This document shows, piece by piece, positions 25,898 through 34,677 of a stretch of DNA of 38,308 bases. The notes under the pieces were generated by a model, which saw nothing but the letters and a program-made list of their open reading frames with translations, did no database searches and was not told the origin of the DNA. Position numbers and translations under genes: made by a program. Location of the stretch: NCBI GenBank assembly GCA_016188975.1, contig JACPGQ010000026.1, forward strand, positions 1 to 38,308, given 5' to 3'. Positions within the stretch are counted from its first letter, which is position 1, and each line of letters starts with the position of its first letter. Source of the DNA: Candidatus Levyibacteriota bacterium. Lineage in GTDB: Bacteria; Patescibacteriota; Microgenomatia; Levybacterales; UBA12049.

Positions 25898-26021
25898 TAT
25901 TGTGATGTGAGATGTTTTTGATGCTCTTGACTGTGAATATTTGATTTCTTGATTTCTAGAGATCAACATTTCAAAAAATTCAAGATCAAAAAATTCTCAT
26001 TTCACACTTCAAGAAGTCAAA
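25898..26021. repeat. Imperfect inverted-repeat element upstream of pilC, homologous to the arms flanking the four-helix-bundle gene
   Basis: ATTGTGATGTGAGATGTTTTTGAT...CTTGACTGTGAATATTTGATTTCTTGATTTC / AAAATTCTCATTTCACACTTCAAGAAGTCAAAA; similar to 13500-13557. Confidence 0.65.
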
Positions 26022-26023
26022 AA

Positions 26024-27076
26024 ATGAATACTGAAAATATTACCCTATCTGGAAACGACAAACTCACGCTTATCAGTAATTTCAATACAATGTTTTCGGC
26101 TGGAATTCCAATTCTAGAGACAGTAGACGCACTCCTTGAGGATGCAAAAGGTAACCAGAAGAAGCTTCTTGAGACCCTTCGTTCTGACCTTATGCAGGGA
26201 AAGAGGGTCTACGAGTCTTTTTCACGCTTTCCCAGGATTTTTGACAAAGTCACTGTTAATATCATTAAGGCATCAGAGGAAGCTGGGACTTTGGACCAGA
26301 CTCTCAAAGACCTGAAAGAAAACATTAAAAAGGACATGGAGTTTAACGACAAGATCCGGTCGGCGATGATTTATCCGATGGTTATTTTTGTCGTTTTTGG
26401 GATGGTAATGCTTCTTATGCTCATCTATGTGATTCCCCGAATCGCCAGTGTCTTTCTCCGCCTCAATGTCGCTCTTCCCTTACCGACAAGAATTCTCATC
26501 GCGGTTTCCAATATCCTCGTGAATTACACGATCCCTGCAGTCGGAGGAATCGTCCTTTTCGTATTTCTTGTGTTTTTTCTCTATAAACGTCAGCGCCAGC
26601 TTATCCTCAATATCTTTTTTTCACTGCCTATTATACGTGGATTGGCAAGAGATATTGACCTGACGAAGTTTACACGAAGCCTTTACCTTCTCTTATTTGC
26701 AGGGATTCCGATCACGTCAGCACTCGAGCTGACACAGGATATTGTAAAGAAAAAAGAAGTCCGACGAGCCATATTCCATGCACGCGAAGTGGTCACTTCA
26801 GGCAGAAAACTATCAGTTGCTTTCCGGGATGCAAAAGGAGTGATCCCAAACCTCCTGGTCAAAATCACCGAGGCTGGAGAAAAAAGCGGATCACTTGACA
26901 AGTCGATGCTTGAAATCTCCGAGTTTCTTGACTATGAAGTGTCCAATAAGCTCAGGACAGTGACGGCAATTATTGAGCCGGTCATGCTGCTTTTTGTCGG
27001 AGGATTAGTAGGTGGAATGATGTTGTCAATAATTGCCCCGATCTATGGGTTGATAGGAAGCGTTGGAGCACGATGA
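26024..27076 (+). CDS. pilC: Type IV pilus inner-membrane platform protein PilC/GspF
   Basis: FNTMFSAGIPILETVDALLEDA..., IIKASEEAGTLDQTLKDLKENI, TEAGEKSGSLDKSMLEISEFLDYEV, VGGLVGGMMLSIIAPIYGLI. ATG 26024; the longer ORF start reads into the repeat. Confidence 0.95.
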   Translation: MNTENITLSGNDKLTLISNFNTMFSAGIPILETVDALLEDAKGNQKKLLETLRSDLMQGKRVYESFSRFPRIFDKVTVNIIKASEEAGTLDQTLKDLKENIKKDMEFNDKIRSAMIYPMVIFVVFGMVMLLMLIYVIPRIASVFLRLNVALPLPTRILIAVSNILVNYTIPAVGGIVLFVFLVFFLYKRQRQLILNIFFSLPIIRGLARDIDLTKFTRSLYLLLFAGIPITSALELTQDIVKKKEVRRAIFHAREVVTSGRKLSVAFRDAKGVIPNLLVKITEAGEKSGSLDKSMLEISEFLDYEVSNKLRTVTAIIEPVMLLFVGGLVGGMMLSIIAPIYGLIGSVGAR

Positions 27077-27561
27077 GAAGAAACACTGCAAAAGGGTTTA
27101 GCATAGTCGAGCTGCTTGTAGCAATGGGCATTTTTTCTCTCCTGTTTGGATTTATCTGGCTTAACCTTTTGGGAAGTAGGGGGAGGGCGTCACAATCATC
27201 GACAATCGATGTCTTCACCTCTGACCTCCGCGCGATGCAGTTGAAAGCGATGAAGGGGGATAGTGAGGGAAGGGTGGATACTGACGCATACGGTGTATTG
27301 CTCAAAACAACGACGTATACGCTTTTTCATGGGAGTACGTACAATCCTGATGATCCGTCCAACCGCACTGTATCGCTTGGTGACGGGGAATCCTTCAATT
27401 CTGTTCTCTTTCCGGGAAATAGCATCGTGTTTGCCAAGGGAAGCGGTGAGCTAGTGAATTACGATCCAGCGCAGAGCTCAGTCTCGCTGACAAATATGCA
27501 GTCAAACACACAAAAAACTCTTCAGCTCAATAAATATGGAGTTATCACGTCAAGTAATTAA
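27073..27561 (+). CDS. Type IV prepilin-like protein (GspH/FimT-like)
   Basis: MRRNTAKG-FSIVELLVAMGIFSLLFGFIWLNLL class III signal peptide; C-terminal beta-rich region. Confidence 0.85.
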   Translation: MRRNTAKGFSIVELLVAMGIFSLLFGFIWLNLLGSRGRASQSSTIDVFTSDLRAMQLKAMKGDSEGRVDTDAYGVLLKTTTYTLFHGSTYNPDDPSNRTVSLGDGESFNSVLFPGNSIVFAKGSGELVNYDPAQSSVSLTNMQSNTQKTLQLNKYGVITSSN

Positions 27562-29518
27562 ATACATATTTTCCACAAAATGGGCGTCGTTTCTTCACGG
27601 CCAATCTCTTATCGAACTTTTGATGGCAATAGCGTTTTCTGGTATCGTGCTTCCGGCAATTATCACCGCATTTGTCAGTTCACACGAAGGGAAGGCGCAG
27701 CAGGAAAAACGGGTCGATGCTGCACTCTTATTCACACAGGCTATTGAGGCAGTCAGGAGTGTCCGGGAAGCAGACTGGTCAAACATTGCAGTAAATGGTA
27801 CCTATCATCCCCTCCTCTCCGGTTCAACCTGGCAACTTGCTCCAGAGAATGAAGTTATCTATGGATTCACCCGGTCGGTCGTTATAGCCGATGTATTCCG
27901 AGACGCTGCGGGTGCTATTGTATCGTCGGGAGGGAAGCTAGACTACTCTACAAAAAAAGTGATTATTACCGTTTCGTGGACAAAGCCCTACACGTCGTCA
28001 CTGTCCACTACAGAATATTTCTCCCGTTACCTTGGAAATGCTGGGAACATACAGACGACTGATGTTGATTTCAACGCAGGAACGGGCGAGGGAACTGCTG
28101 TCACAAAAACTGATAATGGGGAGGTTGTGCTTGCACCGCACGGGAAAGGCGACTGGTGCGATCCAAACCTAAGTATCACATCTGTCGATTTGCCTAAAAG
28201 CGGTGTCGCAAATGCTATTTCTGCAGTCATTGGCAATGTTGTTTCAGGGACAGGTGAGAATTCTTCTGGCGTGTCATTTGCGAGTGTTGACGTTGATAAC
28301 AATCATCCTCCCGATGCGACGGTTTCAGGAACCTTTGATGGATATAAAACAAATGATGTGTTTACCGATGGTAATTATGCCTATATCGCAACCGATAATA
28401 ACGCAAAAGAGGTCGTTATTCTCGATTTAAACCAACTTGACCCGATAACAAAGAAATACGCTGAGCTAGGTTACTTTAATATTTCCGGCAATCTTGATGC
28501 GGAAAGCGTCTTTGTGGTTCCCGGGTCGCCGGATATCGGGTTTGTTACCGCCTCTGACAATACCCTTCGCACGTTTAACCTGCAAAGCAAGATAGGTTCA
28601 CGATCACAACTTGCTTCAAAAGTGCTTGCCGGAAAAGGAGTGGAGATGGTCGTTTTTAATGGGTATGCCTACGTTGCTATTGCCGGCGCGACACAGGAGA
28701 TGCAAATTGTCAGTTACAATAACATTGGTACGGTATTGAGTATTACCGGATATGCGGACGTGAACGGTCAGGCTGCGACAAGCATCGCCATGAATACTGA
28801 CGGAAGCAGAGCATATTTGGCGACTGCAGCCGATGCGAGTAAAAAAGAGTTGTTTATCGTAAACACGAGCGCAAAAACCGGTAACCGACCGATTATCGGA
28901 AGCTTCGAAGCCTCAGGCATGAACCCGACAGGGGTAGCAGTTGCAACCTACCTGAAATTAGTGTTAGTAGGACATGGGGGAGAAGAATACAAAGTCATCA
29001 ACATAGTCAATGAAGCAGTCCCAGTGTATTGCGGAGGACTCAATATCGATAGCGGGGCAAACGGCGTCGCAACGGTTAGTGAACCCGATTCCGATTCCTA
29101 CGCATATACCATTACAGGAGACGCGACTTCTGAGTTAAAAATTATTGAAGGAGGACCCGGGGGTATTTATACAACAGAAGGAATATTTACCTCTTCAATT
29201 ATTGATCTTGGAGAAGATGTTGCTGTGAATGCCTTGCACGCGACAGTGACTAAACCGTCAGGTACGGATGTGCAATTTCAAATTGCAGTCGCAAAGGCGG
29301 TAGCAGGATCATGCGCGTCAGCCGATTTTTTCTTTGTGGGTCCGGACGGAACAGGAAGCACGTATTTCCCGTCCATCGGAGGAGTGATACCGGTCGACCA
29401 GGATGGTACAGGCTATGAAAATCCAGGACGGTGTATCCATTATCGTGCAGTCCTTACTTCATCCGACAGTGAAGTGACACCAGTTATTTCTGAGGTTGGG
29501 ATAAATTATTCACCATGA
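27536..29518 (+). CDS. Prepilin-like protein with large LVIVD-like beta-propeller domain
   Basis: HG-QSLIELLMAIAFSGIVLPAIITAFV pilin motif; downstream blades such as NYAYIATDNNAKEVVILDLNQ, GYAYVAIAGATQEMQIVSYN, SRAYLATAADASKKELFIVNTS. Confidence 0.78.
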   Translation: MELSRQVIKYIFSTKWASFLHGQSLIELLMAIAFSGIVLPAIITAFVSSHEGKAQQEKRVDAALLFTQAIEAVRSVREADWSNIAVNGTYHPLLSGSTWQLAPENEVIYGFTRSVVIADVFRDAAGAIVSSGGKLDYSTKKVIITVSWTKPYTSSLSTTEYFSRYLGNAGNIQTTDVDFNAGTGEGTAVTKTDNGEVVLAPHGKGDWCDPNLSITSVDLPKSGVANAISAVIGNVVSGTGENSSGVSFASVDVDNNHPPDATVSGTFDGYKTNDVFTDGNYAYIATDNNAKEVVILDLNQLDPITKKYAELGYFNISGNLDAESVFVVPGSPDIGFVTASDNTLRTFNLQSKIGSRSQLASKVLAGKGVEMVVFNGYAYVAIAGATQEMQIVSYNNIGTVLSITGYADVNGQAATSIAMNTDGSRAYLATAADASKKELFIVNTSAKTGNRPIIGSFEASGMNPTGVAVATYLKLVLVGHGGEEYKVINIVNEAVPVYCGGLNIDSGANGVATVSEPDSDSYAYTITGDATSELKIIEGGPGGIYTTEGIFTSSIIDLGEDVAVNALHATVTKPSGTDVQFQIAVAKAVAGSCASADFFFVGPDGTGSTYFPSIGGVIPVDQDGTGYENPGRCIHYRAVLTSSDSEVTPVISEVGINYSP

Positions 29519-30099
29519 TAGTAAGAATTTCAAATTTCAAATTTCCCTTCAGGCCTGAGCCTTCAGGGCGAAGGCAAATTTCAAATTTTTTTGAAAGGAA
29601 GAGAGCAGAAAATAGAAGAAAGTTTTTTGGCTTCTCCGTTGTAGAGCTGTTGCTCTATATGGGACTCTTGTCGATTTTCCTTACCATACTCACCCAGTTA
29701 TTCATCGCATCCTTACAAGTGCAGCTCGCGTCTGAGTCTATTTCTTCGGTTGAGCAGGACGGCCGCTACATCCTTTCACGGTTTCAATATGACATTCTAC
29801 GCTCAGGCGATGTCCAGTCTCCCAGCGGATTTGGACAGGAAGGTACTTCTTTGACCCTTCTTGTGGAGGGAAATCCTGTTGTTTACTCGCTGTCCGGCTC
29901 TGAGTTGATGCTGGATGCTGGGGGATCGGCAGAAAAAATAAGCGGAGCTAATGTATTGGTAAGCGATCTGAAGTTTACTAAATATGGTAACAATCCGGGA
30001 AAGCCGACTGTCTCTCTTTCGTTTATCGTGACTAGCAAGGTAAAGCAGGCAAAAGGCGTAGATTCAAAGATGTTTCAAGCAACGTTTGGTCTTCGTTAA
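29515..30099 (+). CDS. PilW/PulJ-like minor pseudopilin
   Basis: FFG-FSVVELLLYMGLLSIFLTILTQLFIAS, long leader; YILSRFQYDILRSGDV typical of PulJ-like proteins. Confidence 0.8.
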   Translation: MIVRISNFKFPFRPEPSGRRQISNFFERKRAENRRKFFGFSVVELLLYMGLLSIFLTILTQLFIASLQVQLASESISSVEQDGRYILSRFQYDILRSGDVQSPSGFGQEGTSLTLLVEGNPVVYSLSGSELMLDAGGSAEKISGANVLVSDLKFTKYGNNPGKPTVSLSFIVTSKVKQAKGVDSKMFQATFGLR

Positions 30100-30116
30100 G
30101 ACCTGGACGATACGCT

Positions 30117-30488
30117 ATGCACCTAAAAGGACAATCACTTGTTACAATATTAATTGTTGTCATCATAGCAATGACGCTCGCTGCTGGAGCAATTATGTTG
30201 ACAGTTACCAATACAATTGCGTCATCAGCATATTCCTTAGGAAACGAAGCGTACTACGTTGCCGAATCAGGGGCTGAAAATGCCGTCATTCGTCTTTTGC
30301 GGGATAAGTCGTATAGCGGAGAGACGCTCGCAGTGGGAGAAAATACCGCTACTGTTACTGTAAGCGGCTCGGATCCGTACGTGATTGTTTCTTCCGGTAG
30401 AGCTGGAAACTTTGTCAGAAAGGTACAGGTGACACTAGGGTATCCTGATAGTATTATGACAATTACGTCATGGAAGGAGATCCCGTAA
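30117..30488 (+). CDS. PilX-like minor pilin
   Basis: MHLKG-QSLVTILIVVIIAMTLAAGAIMLTVTNTIASSAYSLGNEAYYVAESGAENAVIRLLRD. Confidence 0.75.
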   Translation: MHLKGQSLVTILIVVIIAMTLAAGAIMLTVTNTIASSAYSLGNEAYYVAESGAENAVIRLLRDKSYSGETLAVGENTATVTVSGSDPYVIVSSGRAGNFVRKVQVTLGYPDSIMTITSWKEIP

Positions 30489-30489
30489 T

Positions 30490-31218
30490 ATGAGCCCAAC
30501 AGCAAATAATCTAGGCTTTTTGTACCTTGATCAAAACGGAATGTTAATCTATATGACAACAACGCCTACGGTTATCCAGTTTCCATTTCCTCTTGATATT
30601 GTTCGTGATCTTGAAATTATCAACAAGGACCTTTTGCAAAAAGAGGTAAACGAGCTTTTCAAAAATAATGCTATTCCCCCAACGAGGTTTATTCTCGCTC
30701 TCTCGCCAAATCTTTTGTTTGAGAAAGTATTTACAAATGCGAAAGACCCCCAGGCCCAGGCAGATATTCAGCAATTCCTCGACAATATCCCTTTTGAGCG
30801 AACAGGGACGATTATTTTTGAAAATGCTGAATCGAAATTGATCGCGACAAATAAAGATCTTTATCAAACATTGACAAAAATTATTCAGGAGCTGGGTAGT
30901 GTAGTTGAATACATAATGCCAGCTTACGTTCTCGGGATAGATGTAAACCAAGCACTGAGTATGAACCAAGCGGTTTTAAATGATATTCATAGAAAAGCCC
31001 CCTCACTCAGGCAGTATAGTTTTCTTGTTGAGTCTCCAGCGATAAACCCTAAAGCGTCTGATACGCGTATCCCGAATTCCTCCACAAATAAGCCGTCAGA
31101 AAAGCCCCAGGAAAACGGTGATAAAAAGCGACTTTTTTTACTTTTGGGAATATTTGTCATCCTTATTTTGATTCTTGCTATTGTTGCATACCTTTCCTTC
31201 GGCAATCCAAATCCTTGA
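30490..31218 (+). CDS. Pilus-locus accessory protein with C-terminal TM (degenerate PilM-like candidate)
   Basis: Starts 2 nt after the upstream stop; NLGFLYLDQNGMLIYMTTTP..., C-terminal LFLLLGIFVILILILAIVAYLSF. Family assignment uncertain. Confidence 0.5.
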   Translation: MSPTANNLGFLYLDQNGMLIYMTTTPTVIQFPFPLDIVRDLEIINKDLLQKEVNELFKNNAIPPTRFILALSPNLLFEKVFTNAKDPQAQADIQQFLDNIPFERTGTIIFENAESKLIATNKDLYQTLTKIIQELGSVVEYIMPAYVLGIDVNQALSMNQAVLNDIHRKAPSLRQYSFLVESPAINPKASDTRIPNSSTNKPSEKPQENGDKKRLFLLLGIFVILILILAIVAYLSFGNPNP

Positions 31219-31255
31219 TTGCAACCCTTACTCTGTTTTCTCTATACTGTGTGTA

Positions 31256-32209
31256 ATGGACGTTCATGATATCCGATATCTACATAATGAATCTGTTTCT
31301 GAAGAGGGCATCGATGCAGATCTTAATAGTCCAAATCTTTTTACAAAAAGAAACATTATTGGGGGAGCAGCAATTGGTTTTTTAGCGATTGCCATAGGAC
31401 TGGTTTCATTCGCTATTACGAAGCAGACTTCAACCACGTCATCTGCACAAAATATACAAGCTGATGTGACTATTTCCCCGGAACCGACAAAGGTAGAGGT
31501 TGGTATTAAAGGAACCATTATCTGTCTTCCTACCAAAACGCAATCGAGTATAGATGAGTGCACTCTTGCGCTTAAAGGAGTAGACGGTAAAATATACATT
31601 CTGCAAAATGTGCAGTATGCAGATGTTGCTCGTGGAACGCTGGTTCCGGGCAATGAGGTAAACATACGTGGAGTAACTACAGGAATCGATGTCGAGGCGT
31701 CTTTGTATATTATTTCTGTCTCCAGTAATGCTCCTGGTTCTACCTCGCCGACAGCATTAAGTATAGAGGATTCGACTCTATCACCCCCAACACCATCTCC
31801 ATCTTCCCCGCAGCACGCCCCAACTGTGACACCTACCCATACACCGACACCGACTCCTACTCCTATACCGCACTTTCTCGACAGTACCCCTCAGCCGGGA
31901 GTATCATATGTGAGCGTTCAGTATATTCGAGACCACGCTCAGGAATTAGCAGGCACACAAGTTGACGTTGGCGCCTATCTCGTTGGTGGGTATATTGGCT
32001 CAGACGGATGTAGTATTTTTGGAATTTGCGGGTATTCGATTTTCTATCTTGCCGACACGAACGATCCTAACAGGGATTTAAACGAAGATATAGTCATGAC
32101 GGGAGATGTGAGTGAAAAAGAAGAAGACTATACAACAGGTCAAAATTATTATCACAAAGTGACGGTTATTGTCGCTGGAGTTACTGTTTCCTTAGCAAAA
32201 GTGTATTGA
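31256..32209 (+). CDS. Membrane-anchored exported protein with Pro/Thr-rich linker between two beta-rich domains
   Basis: TM NIIGGAAIGFLAIAIGLVSFAI; linker SPPTPSPSSPQHAPTVTPTHTPTPTPTPIP. TATACT 7 nt upstream of ATG. Confidence 0.7.
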   Translation: MDVHDIRYLHNESVSEEGIDADLNSPNLFTKRNIIGGAAIGFLAIAIGLVSFAITKQTSTTSSAQNIQADVTISPEPTKVEVGIKGTIICLPTKTQSSIDECTLALKGVDGKIYILQNVQYADVARGTLVPGNEVNIRGVTTGIDVEASLYIISVSSNAPGSTSPTALSIEDSTLSPPTPSPSSPQHAPTVTPTHTPTPTPTPIPHFLDSTPQPGVSYVSVQYIRDHAQELAGTQVDVGAYLVGGYIGSDGCSIFGICGYSIFYLADTNDPNRDLNEDIVMTGDVSEKEEDYTTGQNYYHKVTVIVAGVTVSLAKVY

Positions 32210-32240
32210 AATACCGGAGGTAATGTAAAGCATTCTCTAC

Positions 32241-32269
32241 TTGACTGGTCGCAGATGGGATGCTAGGAT
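32241..32269 (+). promoter_or_regulatory. Sigma70-type promoter with near-zero leader
   Basis: TTGACT (32241-32246), 17-nt spacer, TAGGAT (32264-32269), 6 nt to ATG at 32276. Confidence 0.65.
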
Positions 32270-32275
32270 CGGTGT

Positions 32276-32704
32276 ATGGATCAAACTCCAAATGAACAGT
32301 CTGACCCCCCGCAGCCACAAGCGCCAGCGCAAAAGTCAAAAATTTTAGTTGTCGAAGATGATGCGTTTCTTCGGGAAATTTATATCGATACACTTACGCG
32401 GGGCGGGTATGAGGTGGACACGGCAGATGATGGTGATGAAGGCTTCGACAAGATAAAAAAAGGAGGGTATGACCTCATTCTTCTTGATATAATTCTTCCA
32501 AAACAAGAAGGGCTACAGATTGTTCGAACCCTCAAGGAAGATGCAAACTGGAAGTCCGAAACGCCGATTGTCTTCCTTACAAACCTTGATAATGACGGCG
32601 AGATAAAACAAGCCTTACAGCTTGGCAAAGGATACCTGATTAAGAGTCAATTAACCCCGGCAGATTTGCTCAAAGAAGTAAAACTCTACCTCGCAAAAGG
32701 ATAA
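32276..32704 (+). CDS. Response regulator (stand-alone receiver)
   Basis: KILVVEDDAFLREIYIDTL, DLILLDIILPKQEGLQIV, PIVFLTNLDNDGEI, GYLIKSQLTPADLLKEV. Confidence 0.95.
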   Translation: MDQTPNEQSDPPQPQAPAQKSKILVVEDDAFLREIYIDTLTRGGYEVDTADDGDEGFDKIKKGGYDLILLDIILPKQEGLQIVRTLKEDANWKSETPIVFLTNLDNDGEIKQALQLGKGYLIKSQLTPADLLKEVKLYLAKG

Positions 32705-32773
32705 TTTTGTTTAATCGTCTCAACCTCATCTGACAGCGCACACTTCTGAGCGAAGCGCTACCACCACGATTTT

Positions 32774-32882
32774 GTCATTGCGAGCCCCGAGCGAAGCATC
32801 GGGGCGAAGCTACGTACCGTACAGTGCATGGCGAAGCAATCTCATGAGATCGCCACGGCTACATCAATAGCCTCGCGATGAG
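32774..32882. repeat. MITE-like dispersed repeat, copy E
   Basis: GTCATTGCGAG ... CTCGCGATGA; internal GAAGCAATCTCATGAGATCGCC, shared in opposite orientation with copy C. Confidence 0.8.
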
Positions 32883-33023
32883 ATTCCGCTGGAAAGAACT
32901 GAATAGTTACTTTGCGAAATTGTCTGCGAAATTGTCACCCGGAAGGTGAAAAACGATCGCTATTCAGTCGTTTCGGTATACTCCTTAATTCCCTTGAATA
33001 AAAATAGTCCTAGAATAAAATTA

Positions 33024-33061
33024 GCGTAAAGTATACTACTATGTAGTACTATACTTTACAC
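33024..33061. repeat. Long near-perfect palindrome
   Basis: GCGTAAAGTATACTACTA-TG-TAGTACTATACTTTACAC: 16/18 paired positions; a close copy occurs at 2449-2476 inside murT. Confidence 0.8.
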
Positions 33062-33304
33062 TTAGGCTGGCATTACTCTGCTTGGTGGTATGTTTGTTAA
33101 CCTATGGGCAAACTCACAGCTGGGTAACAGAAGGGTAATAATGGAGTAAGGGTTCTTCCTTAGCCTCACATTTTGTAATCCCTCCGCTTGACAAATGCTA
33201 TAGAGAGGTGCATAGTCAGGGTAGAATACATATAGTATTCATAACCAGCCTGCTTATTTGACAAACATTGTCTTATAGTATAATATTATCATCATTACAA
33301 GGCT

Positions 33305-34633
33305 ATGAATGTACACGAAGGTCCTCAGCAAATGGCAGAAGGAAAGACAGATTTAGTTCCTAGTACCACTATTTCACGCAGAGGATTTCTTAAAGGTATA
33401 GCAGGGGCTGGGATTTCTGCGGCTTTGCTTCGCCCACGTGAAACGAGAGCGTCTAGTGGCTTTCTTTCTCAATTGCCTTCTGTGGAGGCTAGCCCAGAAG
33501 CTGCTGCTTTGATGGATCAGAGATTTGAAGATGCGGCTGAGATGACGCTCGACAATATTAATCGCTTCAGAAAATGGATTGAGAAAGAAGGAGGAGCAGA
33601 TGAGTTTCATGAAACTTTTTCTCCGGTCCGTTCTGAGATTCAGCAAGCTCTGGCATATGGCCTTACGCCTCCTGAGCTTGTTACTGATGTCATGGCTGGC
33701 ATTACAAATAGAGGTCCCTACGCATATCCGGCAGATTTTACTAGTGGAGAGGCTAAGGAAGATAAATTTTTTGGAAAGGTTAAATTTGGACCAGTACTAA
33801 CTGGTCATAATGTTGATGAGAATTTACTTATTGGTGGCGAAGCAGATACTGTTATCTTCGGTGTTTCGTTTCATGATTTTGTTTCAAAAACGGGCGCTAA
33901 AGGCAAAGCAGTACTCGTCCATTTTGGTGGAGCGAATGAGAGTCAAGCCTGGAATGCATCGGGACTCTGGAATACTGTCTGGCCAAACGGAGAATTTCAT
34001 AGTAGCGCATCGCAATTTAGAGTTGAGACTGATCCAAGCAATACACAAAGAGTGTGGCCATATGATCCAGTAGATGCTAGCATATCATATCCTCCACCCC
34101 AACATGGACAAGCTGGAATTAATGAAATGGTTCGCTGCATAGGTAATGGAATGGCCTCAATAAGCATAGGCTCAACGTATAATTATGATGTATTGATGCA
34201 GATGGATGCAGATTATAAAAAGCAAAATGGTGTCAGTATATTTGATGGGGTTGCTCCTGACTTTGTGGATAGGGAGTTTGTGTTTCGAACAAATGCTGTG
34301 GGCCTAGATCTTCTGAAAAGACTTCAGCTGCTTAGCGTAGACGCGATGATAAAAGAACAGGAGATATCAAGACGTGAATTAGGTATTGTACAGTTTGGGA
34401 ATGACGGCACAAAGCAAACGCATATCGGAGTTGAAGCTATGCGCAGTTTATTTCCTGATGTAGCGGGTTCCTGGCCACGCATTAAGCCAACAAGCTATTA
34501 TCTTGACGAATCTAGATCCACGCTTATTATGGACGACATCCTTACTCTCCCAAATATCCTCGGTGCAAAGCGGTTTGCTTATCCCCAGCAGTTTCCTCAA
34601 GGATTCAGAAGCGTCGTCAATCCTATTCACTAA
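33305..34633 (+). CDS. Tat-signal-bearing exported protein of unknown function
   Basis: TTISRRGFLKGIAGAGISAALLRPRETRASS twin-arginine motif; TTGACA and TATAAT-like elements upstream. Confidence 0.72.
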   Translation: MNVHEGPQQMAEGKTDLVPSTTISRRGFLKGIAGAGISAALLRPRETRASSGFLSQLPSVEASPEAAALMDQRFEDAAEMTLDNINRFRKWIEKEGGADEFHETFSPVRSEIQQALAYGLTPPELVTDVMAGITNRGPYAYPADFTSGEAKEDKFFGKVKFGPVLTGHNVDENLLIGGEADTVIFGVSFHDFVSKTGAKGKAVLVHFGGANESQAWNASGLWNTVWPNGEFHSSASQFRVETDPSNTQRVWPYDPVDASISYPPPQHGQAGINEMVRCIGNGMASISIGSTYNYDVLMQMDADYKKQNGVSIFDGVAPDFVDREFVFRTNAVGLDLLKRLQLLSVDAMIKEQEISRRELGIVQFGNDGTKQTHIGVEAMRSLFPDVAGSWPRIKPTSYYLDESRSTLIMDDILTLPNILGAKRFAYPQQFPQGFRSVVNPIH

Positions 34634-34677
34634 ATTCTTCGTCCTCTTGTAAGTAAAAATAAAATTATCTACTATGG

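Noticed and set aside
32705-33304. Novel structured ncRNA in the long intergenic region
   Set aside because: The region is explained at least partly by MITE copy E, a TGCGAAATTGTC tandem duplication and the long palindrome; no clear ncRNA architecture could be supported by eye.
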